From contig JAURXM010000131.1 in NCBI GenBank assembly GCA_030654395.1, positions 434,001 through 498,000 of the forward strand: 64,000 nt of DNA. The letters run 5' to 3'. Positions 38,083 through 46,137 of this stretch are shown here, piece after piece (position 1 is the stretch's first letter; every line of letters begins with the position of its first letter). The DNA comes from Aquabacterium sp. Lineage in GTDB: Bacteria > Pseudomonadota > Gammaproteobacteria > Burkholderiales > Burkholderiaceae_C. The notes beneath the pieces are model-generated. The model saw only the letters and a list, made by a program, of their open reading frames with translations. It was not told where the DNA came from and did no database searches. The position numbers and the translations under genes were made by a program.

Positions 38083-38774
38083 GATTTGGATAAGGTTAAG
38101 TTGCTTACTGGGGTCAGCGCATAAGCCGCAGCCCAACCGATGAACGCGCCGCACAATTGAGAGGCCACAAAGCCCAGCACACTGGAGGGTGCGATGCCCG
38201 CGAACGTATCGCTCATCATGCGCCCCACAGCCGCTGCCGGGTTGGCAAATGAGGTTGATGCAGTGAACCAATAAGCCGCGCCAATATAGGCCGCCACCAT
38301 CGCGCTTGCCTTGCCTGCAGGCGCCTTCAGTATCACCAACAGCAAGCCTGCCGTGGCCACGGCTTCAGCAAGCCACTGACCTTGGCCTGTTCGCAATTTG
38401 CTTGATATCTGAACAACAGGCAGATCAAACATCGCGTGCGCCAGCATGGCACCCACAACAGCCGCAGCCAACTGCGTCGGCACATAAGCCAAGGCATGCG
38501 ACCGAGGCAGTGCACCACGCAACATCATCACCAGAGACACGGCGGGATTGAAGTGCGCACCACTGATCGGGCCAAACACCTCAATCAGGATATAGAGCCC
38601 GCAAACCGTGGCACCAGTATTGGCCAGCAAAGCGACCGCTGTATTGCCACCCGACAATCGCTCGGCCATGATGCCCGAGCCAATCACAATGGTCAGCAGC
38701 AGCATGGTGCCAAGCGCTTCAGCCAACAGCGCGCGCCAAAGAGTTGGCAAAGATGCGTTACTTTGATCAGGCAC
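38079..38774 (-). CDS. aqpS: AqpS-like aquaglyceroporin of the arsenic operon
   Basis: A 231-residue MIP-family channel with six helices and two NPA loops: NPA at residues 76-78 (GAHFNPAVS) and 178-180 (SFANPAAAVGR). The residue after the second NPA, normally the selectivity-filter Arg, is Ala181. An altered filter and an ars context fit AqpS of Sinorhizobium meliloti, where the channel lets arsenite out down its gradient in place of ArsB. No ATG is available; I chose the GTG at 38774 because AGGAG lies seven bases upstream. It overlaps the upstream arsC by 8 bases and the next one by 4. Confidence 0.9.
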   Translation of the reverse strand: MPDQSNASLPTLWRALLAEALGTMLLLTIVIGSGIMAERLSGGNTAVALLANTGATVCGLYILIEVFGPISGAHFNPAVSLVMMLRGALPRSHALAYVPTQLAAAVVGAMLAHAMFDLPVVQISSKLRTGQGQWLAEAVATAGLLLVILKAPAGKASAMVAAYIGAAYWFTASTSFANPAAAVGRMMSDTFAGIAPSSVLGFVASQLCGAFIGWAAAYALTPVSNLTLSKS

Positions 38775-39270
38775 GGGCAATCTCCTGTAGCGCAGCGAGC
38801 ATGTCCGCTTGATTCAAGGTTGCCAAGGGCAAAGCCAGCAATTGCAGCATCTTGTAGCCGATGGCCTGACGCGTCAACTCAAAGGCCCGTCGCTTACCCT
38901 CATCACCGCCTTCGGCATTGGAAGGATCGGGGTAGCCCCAGTGCACCTTGACCGGCTGCCCTTTGCCACCAAAGAACACAGGACAAGCCTCAGCCGCAGC
39001 GCTGTCACACACCGTGATGACGATGGACAAGGGTGGCGCACCATCGGCGCTGAACTCATCCCAGCTTTTGCTGCGGTAGGCGGCGGTATCGATGCCCGCC
39101 TTGTTGAGCGCCTCAATCGCGAACGGATTCAGACGACCACTAGGGGCGCTGCCCGCACTGTGTGCCTTGACATCCTTGCCCAACTTGGCTGCCAAATGAT
39201 TGAGCATGCCTTCGGACAACACACTTCGAGCGGAATTATGGGTACACAGGATCAGAACGTGGGTAGTCAT
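38767..39270 (-). CDS. arsC: Arsenate reductase, thioredoxin-type (LMW phosphatase fold)
   Basis: A 167-residue ArsC related to low-molecular-weight tyrosine phosphatases. The P-loop C-T-H-N-S-A-R-S is at residues 9-16 with nucleophile Cys9, and a downstream Cys88/Cys96 pair (VCDSAAAEAC) can relay the disulfide as in the S. aureus enzyme. It reduces arsenate with thioredoxin-type reductant. The ATG at 39270 lies 20 bases after arsR. It is the first structural gene of the operon, and its stop overlaps the aquaporin start. Confidence 0.93.
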   Translation of the reverse strand: MTTHVLILCTHNSARSVLSEGMLNHLAAKLGKDVKAHSAGSAPSGRLNPFAIEALNKAGIDTAAYRSKSWDEFSADGAPPLSIVITVCDSAAAEACPVFFGGKGQPVKVHWGYPDPSNAEGGDEGKRRAFELTRQAIGYKMLQLLALPLATLNQADMLAALQEIARA

Positions 39271-39290
39271 GGTTAATACGTGAAGTCTCG

Positions 39291-39608
39291 TTAAGTAAGG
39301 CAGGCAGGCTTGGGCACGCAAACCTGCCCTTGGCAGCAGTGCTCAGTCAAGTAGCCAAGCAACCCCTGCATGTGATCAAACGCCGCGCGGTAAATCAGGT
39401 GGCGCCCATCACGTTCTTGGGTAACCAGATCGGCGTGCATCAGCTCCTTCAGATGAAAGGACAGTGTCGTCGCGGCCACCGCCAACTGCCCAGCCAGATC
39501 ACCCGGCGTCAGTCCCTGCTGCCCCGCCACCACCAAAGCGCGAAAAACGCGCAAACGCACCGGCTGAGCCAATGCGGCAAGGGATTTGACTGCGGCTTTT
39601 TCTTCCAT
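39291..39608 (-). CDS. arsR: ArsR-family metalloregulator
   Basis: A 105-residue winged-helix repressor. The HTH is visible as LTPGDLAGQLAVAATTLSFHLKELMHADLV, then a wing QERDGRHLIYRA. The usual helix-3 ELxCxC arsenite site is absent. Instead Cys93 and Cys94 (EHCCQGQVC) and the C-terminal Cys99 and Cys105-region residues could bind As(III), as in ArsR types whose cysteines lie at the C-terminus. It is the first gene of the operon. A promoter lies directly upstream with its -10 only seven bases before the ATG, so the transcript may be leaderless. Confidence 0.92.
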   Translation of the reverse strand: MEEKAAVKSLAALAQPVRLRVFRALVVAGQQGLTPGDLAGQLAVAATTLSFHLKELMHADLVTQERDGRHLIYRAAFDHMQGLLGYLTEHCCQGQVCVPKPACLT

Positions 39609-39614
39609 TATTCT

Positions 39615-39643
39615 ATGATAGTTGAATTATGAAATAAAGTAAA
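39615..39643 (-). promoter_or_regulatory. Promoter/operator region of the ars operon
   Basis: On the minus strand: -35 TTTACT (39643-39638), a 17-base spacer, and -10 TATCAT (39620-39615). Transcription would start at or beside the arsR ATG (39608), giving a leaderless mRNA; no Shine-Dalgarno is visible. The AT-rich spacer carries an imperfect dyad and would suit ArsR binding. Confidence 0.5.
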
Positions 39644-39789
39644 CGAGACAATGCACAAACCACGTCAGCATGACAAATGACAAACCACATGGCAAGAAAT
39701 CACCCATAGTGAAAACGGGATGCCCCAAGTCGTGTGCGCGAGGTGACAAGTGCGACGAGGAAGCGGTCCTAAGGGCCATCTATTCCGGC

Positions 39790-39816
39790 TTAGCACTCTG
39801 CCCCAAGGAGTGCTAA
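39790..39816. promoter_or_regulatory. CIRCE element (HrcA operator) upstream of rpoH
   Basis: TTAGCACTC-N9-GAGTGCTAA, a perfect match to the CIRCE consensus in both nine-base arms and the nine-base spacer. It ends 34 bases before the rpoH start. HrcA is the known repressor for CIRCE. A TAATAT that could be a -10 begins inside the right arm at 39814. Confidence 0.93.
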
Positions 39817-39850
39817 TATCTTAAGAGAAGGTTTAACAAAAGGACGATTC

Positions 39851-40777
39851 ATGACCTTGAGTACTGCCATTGCCACCCGCGATCCATGGAGTGTGGTGCC
39901 CTCTTTGGGGAACTTGGACGCGTACATTCGCTCTGTCCAAGCCATCCCCTTGCTGGCGGCAGACGAGGAGCAAGCCCTCGCGCGCAGCCTGCGGGATCAG
40001 CAAGACCTGCAAGCCGCCAGCAAAATGGTGTTGTCTCACCTGCGTTTGGTCGTGTCCATATCGCGCCAGTACATGGGCTATGGACTGTCCCAAGGCGACC
40101 TGATCCAAGAAGGCAACATCGGCCTGATGAAAGCCGTCAAGCGCTTCGACCCCGATCAAGGTGTGCGCTTGGTGAGCTACGCCATGCACTGGATCAAAGC
40201 CGAGATCCACGAATACATCCTGAAGAACTGGCGCATGGTCAAGGTGGCCACCACCAAATCCCAACGCAAACTCTTTTTTAACTTGCGCTCACTCAAGCAC
40301 CAGTACAAAGCACAGGCAGATGACGCCCATGTAGGACGCGCAGGTTTAAGCGAAGCGGAGATCAACCGCGTTGCGCAAGAACTGAACGTTCGACGTGAAG
40401 ACGTCGTCGAAATGGAGACGCGCATGTCCGGTGGCGATGTGGCCTTGGAGGCCCCATCCGATGACGACTATGAGGGTCCGGTCGGCCCGCTGACCTACTT
40501 GTCAGACGAGTTGAACGAACCTACGCGCGTCATTGAAGCCCACCGCCGTGACTGGTTGGCCAGCGATGGCATCAGCTACGCGATGGAACAACTCGATGAG
40601 CGCAGCCGCCGCATCGTCGAAGAGCGCTGGCTCAAAGTCAACGACAACGGATCAGGTGGCATGACCTTGCACGAACTGGCGGCAGAGTACGGCGTCAGCG
40701 CTGAACGCATCCGTCAAATCGAGGTTGCGGCCATGAAGAAAATGCGCAAAGCCCTGAGCGAGACTGCAGACGCCTGA
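39851..40777 (+). CDS. rpoH: RNA polymerase heat-shock sigma factor RpoH (sigma-32)
   Basis: A 308-residue sigma-70-family factor. Region 2 includes LSHLRLVVSISRQYMGYGLSQ and LIQEGNIGLMKAVKRFD. The RpoH box QRKLFFNLR (138-146) is diagnostic. Region 4 at the C-terminus has LHELAAEYGVSAERIRQIE. It directs heat-shock gene transcription. AAAGGA precedes the ATG at 39851. A perfect CIRCE upstream implies HrcA repression of the sigma factor itself, linking the two heat-shock systems. It is divergent from the ars operon. Confidence 0.97.
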   Translation: MTLSTAIATRDPWSVVPSLGNLDAYIRSVQAIPLLAADEEQALARSLRDQQDLQAASKMVLSHLRLVVSISRQYMGYGLSQGDLIQEGNIGLMKAVKRFDPDQGVRLVSYAMHWIKAEIHEYILKNWRMVKVATTKSQRKLFFNLRSLKHQYKAQADDAHVGRAGLSEAEINRVAQELNVRREDVVEMETRMSGGDVALEAPSDDDYEGPVGPLTYLSDELNEPTRVIEAHRRDWLASDGISYAMEQLDERSRRIVEERWLKVNDNGSGGMTLHELAAEYGVSAERIRQIEVAAMKKMRKALSETADA

Positions 40778-40809
40778 ATACGGCGACTGAATACGGCGCC
40801 AATGCGCTC

Positions 40810-42456
40810 TTAACTCGAACGCAAGCGCCCGATCATCGCAGCCGTGGCCGCATCCAAGCCCGAGGTATCACCAGAGGCTAGGCGTGGCAGCAACTCTTTG
40901 CACATGGCCTTGCCAAGCTCCACACCCCACTGATCAAATGAGTTAATGCCCCACAAGGCACCGCTGACAAAAGTACGGTGCTCATGCAGGGCGATCAACG
41001 CCCCCAGTGAGCGAGGCGTCACCTCATCTAGCAGCAAAGTCATGCTGGGGCGGTTCCCCGGAAAGGCGCGGTGGCGAGCGATCACCTCGGGCGGCATGGC
41101 TTGGGATGCCGTAGGTACAGCCTCTTTCAGAGCTTGCTCGGCCGTCTTACCCCACATCAGCGCCTGCGCTTGGGCCAGGCCATTGGCCAGCAACACATGA
41201 TGCTGTTGATCCCACATATTGCGCAAAGCCGGTGACAAGCTGGCAGGTGCCCGATAGCTTGCGCGCTTGACCAAAATAAATTCCACGGGGATCACATCCA
41301 AGCCTTGGTGCAGCATCTGGAAAAATGCGTGCTGACCATTGGTCCCCGGCTCACCCCAGACGACCTCACTGGTGGCATAAGGCAAGGACTCACCTTGCGC
41401 GTCCACGCCCTTGCCATTGCTCTCCATCACCAGTTGCTGCAGGTATGCAGGCAAGCGCCGGAGCCCATGGTGATAAGGTGCCACACAGCGGCTGGTATAG
41501 CCTTTGAAATTGCGATACCAGACATCCAGCATACCCAAGTAGACCGGCAAATTGGACTCAAGCGGGGCCTGCGCAAAATGCTGATCCATGGCATGCGCAC
41601 CAGCCAACATGGCCTTGAAATGCGTGCTACCGAGAGCCAAGGCAATGGGCAAACCGATGGACGACCACATCGAAAAACGCCCCCCGACCCAATCCCAAAA
41701 ACCAAAAGTCGTTGTGATACCAAATTCAGCCGCGCCAGCGACGTTGGTCGTCGTGGCCACAAAGTGCTGCGCAATGTCCTGCCCACCCTCATCCAAAAAC
41801 CACTGCTTGGCCGCTTGTGCATTGGCCATGGTCTCTTGGGTGGTGAACGTCTTGGATGCGATGACAAACAAGGTGTGCTCAGGGCGAAGCCGACGCAGCA
41901 CGCTGGCCAAATCCTGTCCATCCGCGTTGGACACAAAATGAAAAGTCAAGCCTGGATGCACAAAGGCGTCAAGCGCGGGCACCACCATCTGGGGGCCCAA
42001 ATCAGATCCCCCGATACCAATATTGACCACATCAGTGATCTGTCCAGGCGCCGTACCGCCAGCGGTCAAGCGAACACCATCCACATAAGCCAGCATGCGC
42101 TCTAGCACCTCGTGCACGAGTTCACTGTGAGGCCCCTGCCCTTTGGGTGCACGCAAGGCCGTGTGCAATACAGCGCGACCCTCGGTTTGGTTGATCGCCT
42201 GACCAGACAACATCGCATCACGGTGCGCTTCCAGCCGACACTCACGGGCCATGTCAAAAAGATGGCGTTGCGTGGTGACATCCCAATGTGAGCGAGACAA
42301 ATCGCACAGCATCTCAGGGGCTTGGATACTCAGGCGATGGACACGATCTGGGTTGTCGGCAAAAAGCTGGCGCAGGTCCAGTTCACGGCCATGCGCCTCA
42401 AAATGGCCAGCCAAGGCAGACCAAGCCACGGTCTGATCACAACGAGGGAAAGTCAT
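40810..42456 (-). CDS. pgi: Glucose-6-phosphate isomerase
   Basis: Interconverts glucose-6-phosphate and fructose-6-phosphate. The 548-residue length is standard. Signatures VNIGIGGSDLGPQMV near 150, GGRFSMWSSIGLPIAL near 265, and the C-terminal SFDQWGVELGKAM are all present. The ATG at 42456 lies 15 bases after the transaldolase stop, so tal and pgi form an operon. An in-frame GTG at 42474 overlapping the tal stop is possible but gives an atypical N-terminus. Confidence 0.96.
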   Translation of the reverse strand: MTFPRCDQTVAWSALAGHFEAHGRELDLRQLFADNPDRVHRLSIQAPEMLCDLSRSHWDVTTQRHLFDMARECRLEAHRDAMLSGQAINQTEGRAVLHTALRAPKGQGPHSELVHEVLERMLAYVDGVRLTAGGTAPGQITDVVNIGIGGSDLGPQMVVPALDAFVHPGLTFHFVSNADGQDLASVLRRLRPEHTLFVIASKTFTTQETMANAQAAKQWFLDEGGQDIAQHFVATTTNVAGAAEFGITTTFGFWDWVGGRFSMWSSIGLPIALALGSTHFKAMLAGAHAMDQHFAQAPLESNLPVYLGMLDVWYRNFKGYTSRCVAPYHHGLRRLPAYLQQLVMESNGKGVDAQGESLPYATSEVVWGEPGTNGQHAFFQMLHQGLDVIPVEFILVKRASYRAPASLSPALRNMWDQQHHVLLANGLAQAQALMWGKTAEQALKEAVPTASQAMPPEVIARHRAFPGNRPSMTLLLDEVTPRSLGALIALHEHRTFVSGALWGINSFDQWGVELGKAMCKELLPRLASGDTSGLDAATAAMIGRLRSS

Positions 42457-42470
42457 GGGGGTTGATCTGA

Positions 42471-43427
42471 TCACTGCTGTGCTTGGATCAGGGCATCCAA
42501 CTTGCCAGAATCAACCGCAAACGAGCGGATGCCTTCGGCTAACTTGTCTGTGGCCATGGCATCTTCGTTCAAGGCAAAGCGAAATTGCGCCTCGGACAAA
42601 GGCTGCGGCGTCGGTAACACGCTGGTCACTGGCGTCAAATGACGTACCACAGGGTGCACTGTCCCATCAGCTGATTGCAGCTGAGCCAACAAATCGGGGC
42701 TGATGGTCAACAGATCACACCCTGCCAGCGCCAAAATTTGCCCGATGTTGCGAAAGCTTGCGCCCATGACCTCGGTAGGGATGCCATGCTGCTTGTAGTA
42801 GGCGTAGATACGGGCCACCGATTTAACGCCAGGATCATTCAAACCGGACTGAGCCACCTCGTCCCACTGCAGGCCTGAAGACTTTTTATACCAATCGTAA
42901 ATGCGGCCTACAAATGGCGAAATAAGCTGCACGCCTGCATCACCACAAGCCTGCGCCTGCGCAAACGAGAACAACAAAGTCAGGTTGCAGTGGATACCCT
43001 CTTGCTCCAACACACGAGCAGCTTGAATGCCTTCCCAAGTGGCCGCAATTTTGATCAACACGCGTTCGCGCTTGACACCAGCAGCTTCATACAGCGCCAT
43101 GAGATGACGCGCACGGGCCAGTGTGGCCGGCAAATCAAAGCTCAGACGAGCATCCACCTCGGTCGACACCCGGCCGGGCACCACTTTCAAAATCTCCAAA
43201 CCAAACTGCACCAAAACATGGTCCACAACATCAGCCAGCGCTGCGCCAGCGTGGGCCGCGACCGTATCAGTCAACAAAGGTGCGTATTCAGGCTTTTGCA
43301 CCGCCTTGAGAATCAACGAAGGGTTGGTGGTAGCGTCTTGCGGCGTGAACTGAGCAAGTTGACGGAAGTCGCCGGTGTCAGCCACGACGGTCGTGTAGGC
43401 CTTGAGTTGATCGAGAAGCGAGGTCAT
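42471..43427 (-). CDS. tal: Transaldolase
   Basis: Non-oxidative pentose phosphate enzyme, 318 residues, TalB type. Schiff-base Lys126 is in [12 protein letters not shown]. The N-terminal [13 protein letters not shown] and the [29 protein letters not shown] segment are family signatures. It is the first gene of tal-pgi and is divergent from zwf, so the three sugar-phosphate genes share one regulatory region. Confidence 0.96.
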   Translation of the reverse strand: MTSLLDQLKAYTTVVADTGDFRQLAQFTPQDATTNPSLILKAVQKPEYAPLLTDTVAAHAGAALADVVDHVLVQFGLEILKVVPGRVSTEVDARLSFDLPATLARARHLMALYEAAGVKRERVLIKIAATWEGIQAARVLEQEGIHCNLTLLFSFAQAQACGDAGVQLISPFVGRIYDWYKKSSGLQWDEVAQSGLNDPGVKSVARIYAYYKQHGIPTEVMGASFRNIGQILALAGCDLLTISPDLLAQLQSADGTVHPVVRHLTPVTSVLPTPQPLSEAQFRFALNEDAMATDKLAEGIRSFAVDSGKLDALIQAQQ

Positions 43428-43481
43428 ATCGGATGAATGAGGAGGGGCTTTTCAGCATGACTATCGAGGTTTCAAAAAGAC

Positions 43482-43496
43482 ACTGGTAAAACCAGT
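43482..43496. promoter_or_regulatory. GntR/FadR-type palindrome between tal-pgi and zwf
   Basis: ACTGGT-AAA-ACCAGT, a perfect six-base inverted repeat with a three-base centre. The TGGT-N3-ACCA core is the usual operator shape of FadR-subfamily GntR regulators (FadR, PdhR). It lies about 55 bases upstream of tal and 127 upstream of zwf, so it is best placed to control tal-pgi. Confidence 0.5.
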
Positions 43497-43622
43497 TCTG
43501 ATTGCACAGACCCCAAGACCGAAATTGCCTTATTGTTGCCAATATTCTGAGTCAATTTTGATGACAAAGGTTCACGCCCCCCCTGACCGAATAGCCATCT
43601 AGATCACTTTTTTGCAATTCGC

Positions 43623-45089
43623 ATGTCATTTGACCTCGTATTTTTAGGCGGAACCGGCGACCTGACTTGGCGCAAGCTGATGCCATCGCTGTTTCAGGCA
43701 TGGCGACACGGCAAACTGCCTGCCAACGGACGCATCCTCGCTGTGGCCCGCGACGACAAGGACGACGCCAGCTATCGCCAATGGCTGCACGAACGACTGC
43801 AAGAAGCAGACAGCGCAAAGCGCCCAAGCGAGGATGAATTTCTGAGGTTTTCAGCCCTCGTGCATTACCTGCGCATGGACCTCTCTCAGGCCGCAGATTA
43901 CATCCGGCTCAAAGCGTGGCTGGACACCCGCAGCGCAGACACCACCGTTATCTACTTGGCCACCAGTCCCCACCTGTTCCCCTCCATTTGTCAGCAACTG
44001 GGCGCTTGCGGCTTGAACCACGATCGCGTCAGAGTCGTGTTAGAAAAGCCTTTGGGTCACGATTTGGCCAGCGCACAGGAGATCAACCAAGCGGTGCGTG
44101 CGGTTTTCAGTGAGCGACAAGCGCTGCGCATCGACCATTATTTGGGCAAGCCCTCGGTACAGAACCTGATGGCGCTGCGCTTTGGCAATGTGCTGTTTGA
44201 GCCCTTGTGGCGCAGAGAAAGCATCGCCAACATCCAAATCACCTTGGCAGAAAACATGGGAGTCGGTACACGTGGCGACTTCTATAACAGAACCGGCGCC
44301 CTGCGCGACATGATCCAAAATCATGCCCTGCAGCTGCTGACCATGGTCGCCATGGAGCCCCCATCCAGCGCCGATGCAGATGCGATCCGCGATGAAAAAC
44401 TCAAGGTGCTGCGCTCACTCAAACCCTTTGACCCCGCATCGGTGAGCCGTGATGTGGTGCGCGGACAATACCGCGCGGGCAACATGGCTGGACAGGCCGT
44501 CAAAGGCTATCTGGAAGAAGACAAGGTGCCGTCCGACAGCCACACCGAGACCTTCGTCGCGCTGCGCTGCGAGGTGCAAAATTGGCGCTGGGCTGGCGTG
44601 CCCTTTTATTTGCGTACTGGCAAACGCATGGCAGACCGTCACGCCGACATCGTGGTCAATTTCAAACCCACGCCCCACCCTATTTTCCCTGGGGCACAAA
44701 ACGCCAACAAGCTGGTCATCAAGCTGCAGCCAGAAGACGGGCTACAACTGCACCTGCTCGCTGCCAAAGGCACTGTGTCATCCGATGGCACGGGCGCTTT
44801 GCAAGAAATGCTCTCACCCGTATCGCTGGACTTGGATTTCGACAAGGCTTTCCCAACGGAACGTGTGGGCGCCTATGAACGGATGCTGTTGGATGCCTTG
44901 GCTGGCAGACTCAACCTGTTCGTCAGGTCAGACGAGCAAGAGCAAGCTTGGCGCTGGGTAGAGCCCATCTTGGAGAGTTGGCGCCACGATCACAACGGCT
45001 TGCGACCGTATGCTGCAGGAACTTGGGGGCCGCCAGCAGCCAGCGCGCTGGTGGCGAGAGACGGTTTTGCTTGGCCGGAAGAGACTTGA
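43623..45089 (+). CDS. zwf: Glucose-6-phosphate 1-dehydrogenase
   Basis: First enzyme of the oxidative pentose phosphate and Entner-Doudoroff routes, 488 residues. N-terminal coenzyme motif FLGGTGDLTWRKL is at 7-19. The substrate-binding signature RIDHYLGKPSVQNL and EKPLGHDLASA are intact. It begins the plus-strand side of the divergent sugar cluster. No pgl, edd or eda gene is adjacent. No good Shine-Dalgarno is seen at the ATG, though the N-terminus matches the family. Confidence 0.96.
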   Translation: MSFDLVFLGGTGDLTWRKLMPSLFQAWRHGKLPANGRILAVARDDKDDASYRQWLHERLQEADSAKRPSEDEFLRFSALVHYLRMDLSQAADYIRLKAWLDTRSADTTVIYLATSPHLFPSICQQLGACGLNHDRVRVVLEKPLGHDLASAQEINQAVRAVFSERQALRIDHYLGKPSVQNLMALRFGNVLFEPLWRRESIANIQITLAENMGVGTRGDFYNRTGALRDMIQNHALQLLTMVAMEPPSSADADAIRDEKLKVLRSLKPFDPASVSRDVVRGQYRAGNMAGQAVKGYLEEDKVPSDSHTETFVALRCEVQNWRWAGVPFYLRTGKRMADRHADIVVNFKPTPHPIFPGAQNANKLVIKLQPEDGLQLHLLAAKGTVSSDGTGALQEMLSPVSLDLDFDKAFPTERVGAYERMLLDALAGRLNLFVRSDEQEQAWRWVEPILESWRHDHNGLRPYAAGTWGPPAASALVARDGFAWPEET

Positions 45090-45096
45090 CAGGATG

Positions 45097-45384
45097 TCAA
45101 GCCGACTGCAGTAAGCCATCCACGCCGTACAGGCGAGCCAGTTCAACTAACTTGCTCGGCAAGGACTGCACAGCAAAAGCGCGCCCCTTTGCACGGGCCA
45201 TGCGCTGGCACTCCAGCAACACAGCCAAAGCGCTGGAGTCGAAATGCTGAAGCGATGAGCCGTCGACCGTCAGCATCGACGCATCCACATCGCTAGAGGC
45301 CGAGGCCTGATCCAGCGTCTGCTTGAACAGACTCAGTACATTGGGCACCTCAGCGTGCGTGATCACGGCGGGCAGGAGCAACAT
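45097..45384 (-). CDS. mlaB: MlaB STAS-domain protein
   Basis: A 95-residue single STAS domain, cytosolic regulatory partner of the MlaFE ABC transporter. The core motif VDGSSLQHFDSSALAVLLECQRMA has the Ser-Ser/Thr pair of the family. The ATG at 45384 is one base after the mlaC stop, so it is the last gene of the operon. The longer in-frame extension would overlap mlaC and lacks homologous character. Confidence 0.88.
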   Translation of the reverse strand: MLLLPAVITHAEVPNVLSLFKQTLDQASASSDVDASMLTVDGSSLQHFDSSALAVLLECQRMARAKGRAFAVQSLPSKLVELARLYGVDGLLQSA

Positions 45385-45385
45385 C

Positions 45386-46063
45386 TCAGCCTGTCGTTTT
45401 CTTGTTGGCGAGTTGCTTGTTGCGCTCAACCAATTTGGCAATCAGGCCATCAATACCAGAGGCGTTGACTTCTTGCGCAAAGCTGCTTTGGTAGGTTTGC
45501 ACCAACCACGCACCCAGCACGTTCACGTCATAGATCTTCCAAGCATCACCAACCTTCTCAAGTCGGTAGTCCAGCTGCACAGGCTCACCCTTGCCACGCA
45601 CGATGGTGCGCACCACAACCTCAGTATCTTCAGGGCGGCTGCGCATGGGCTTGAATTCAACGGTCTGATCTTTGATCTGGGCAGCAGCACCGGCATACGT
45701 ATAGACCAACAAGGTCTTGAACGCGTCCTGAAGTCGCTTTTGCTGATCAGGTGAAGCTTGGCGCCAATTGCGACCCACAGCCGTCGCCGTCATGCGCTGG
45801 AAGTTCACATGAGGGATGACTTTGGTCTCGACAACCACCACCACCTTGTTGATGTCGCCTGACTGGATGGCTTTGTCGCCCTTGATCGTGGCGAACACAT
45901 CCGCCGTGATGGCCTTGACAAAAACATCTGGCGCCTGAGCAGTGACGCCAGCAGCTACCGTTGTGGGCGTGACGTCAGCATGCGCAGCAGGGGCGACCAG
46001 CGTACCCAGCGTGACGGCCAAAGACAGCCACAAACGTGTCGAAGAATGAACAACCGGAAACAT
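45386..46063 (-). CDS. mlaC: MlaC periplasmic phospholipid-binding protein
   Basis: A 225-residue periplasmic shuttle of the Mla retrograde phospholipid system (Ttg2D family). The signal peptide ends near APAAHADV (about residue 30). The fold signatures VVVVETKVIPHVNFQRMTATAVGRNW and WKIYDVNVLGAWLVQTYQSSFA are typical. AAAGGA precedes the ATG. It lies 74 bases downstream of mlaA, the only sizeable gap in this operon, so a small internal promoter is possible. Confidence 0.94.
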   Translation of the reverse strand: MFPVVHSSTRLWLSLAVTLGTLVAPAAHADVTPTTVAAGVTAQAPDVFVKAITADVFATIKGDKAIQSGDINKVVVVVETKVIPHVNFQRMTATAVGRNWRQASPDQQKRLQDAFKTLLVYTYAGAAAQIKDQTVEFKPMRSRPEDTEVVVRTIVRGKGEPVQLDYRLEKVGDAWKIYDVNVLGAWLVQTYQSSFAQEVNASGIDGLIAKLVERNKQLANKKTTG

Positions 46064-46137
46064 GACAATCCTTTCGGTGATCGTGCAGCATCTTTAACGC
46101 AACACACTGCGCGTCAGACGACTGGTGCAGATCAATT

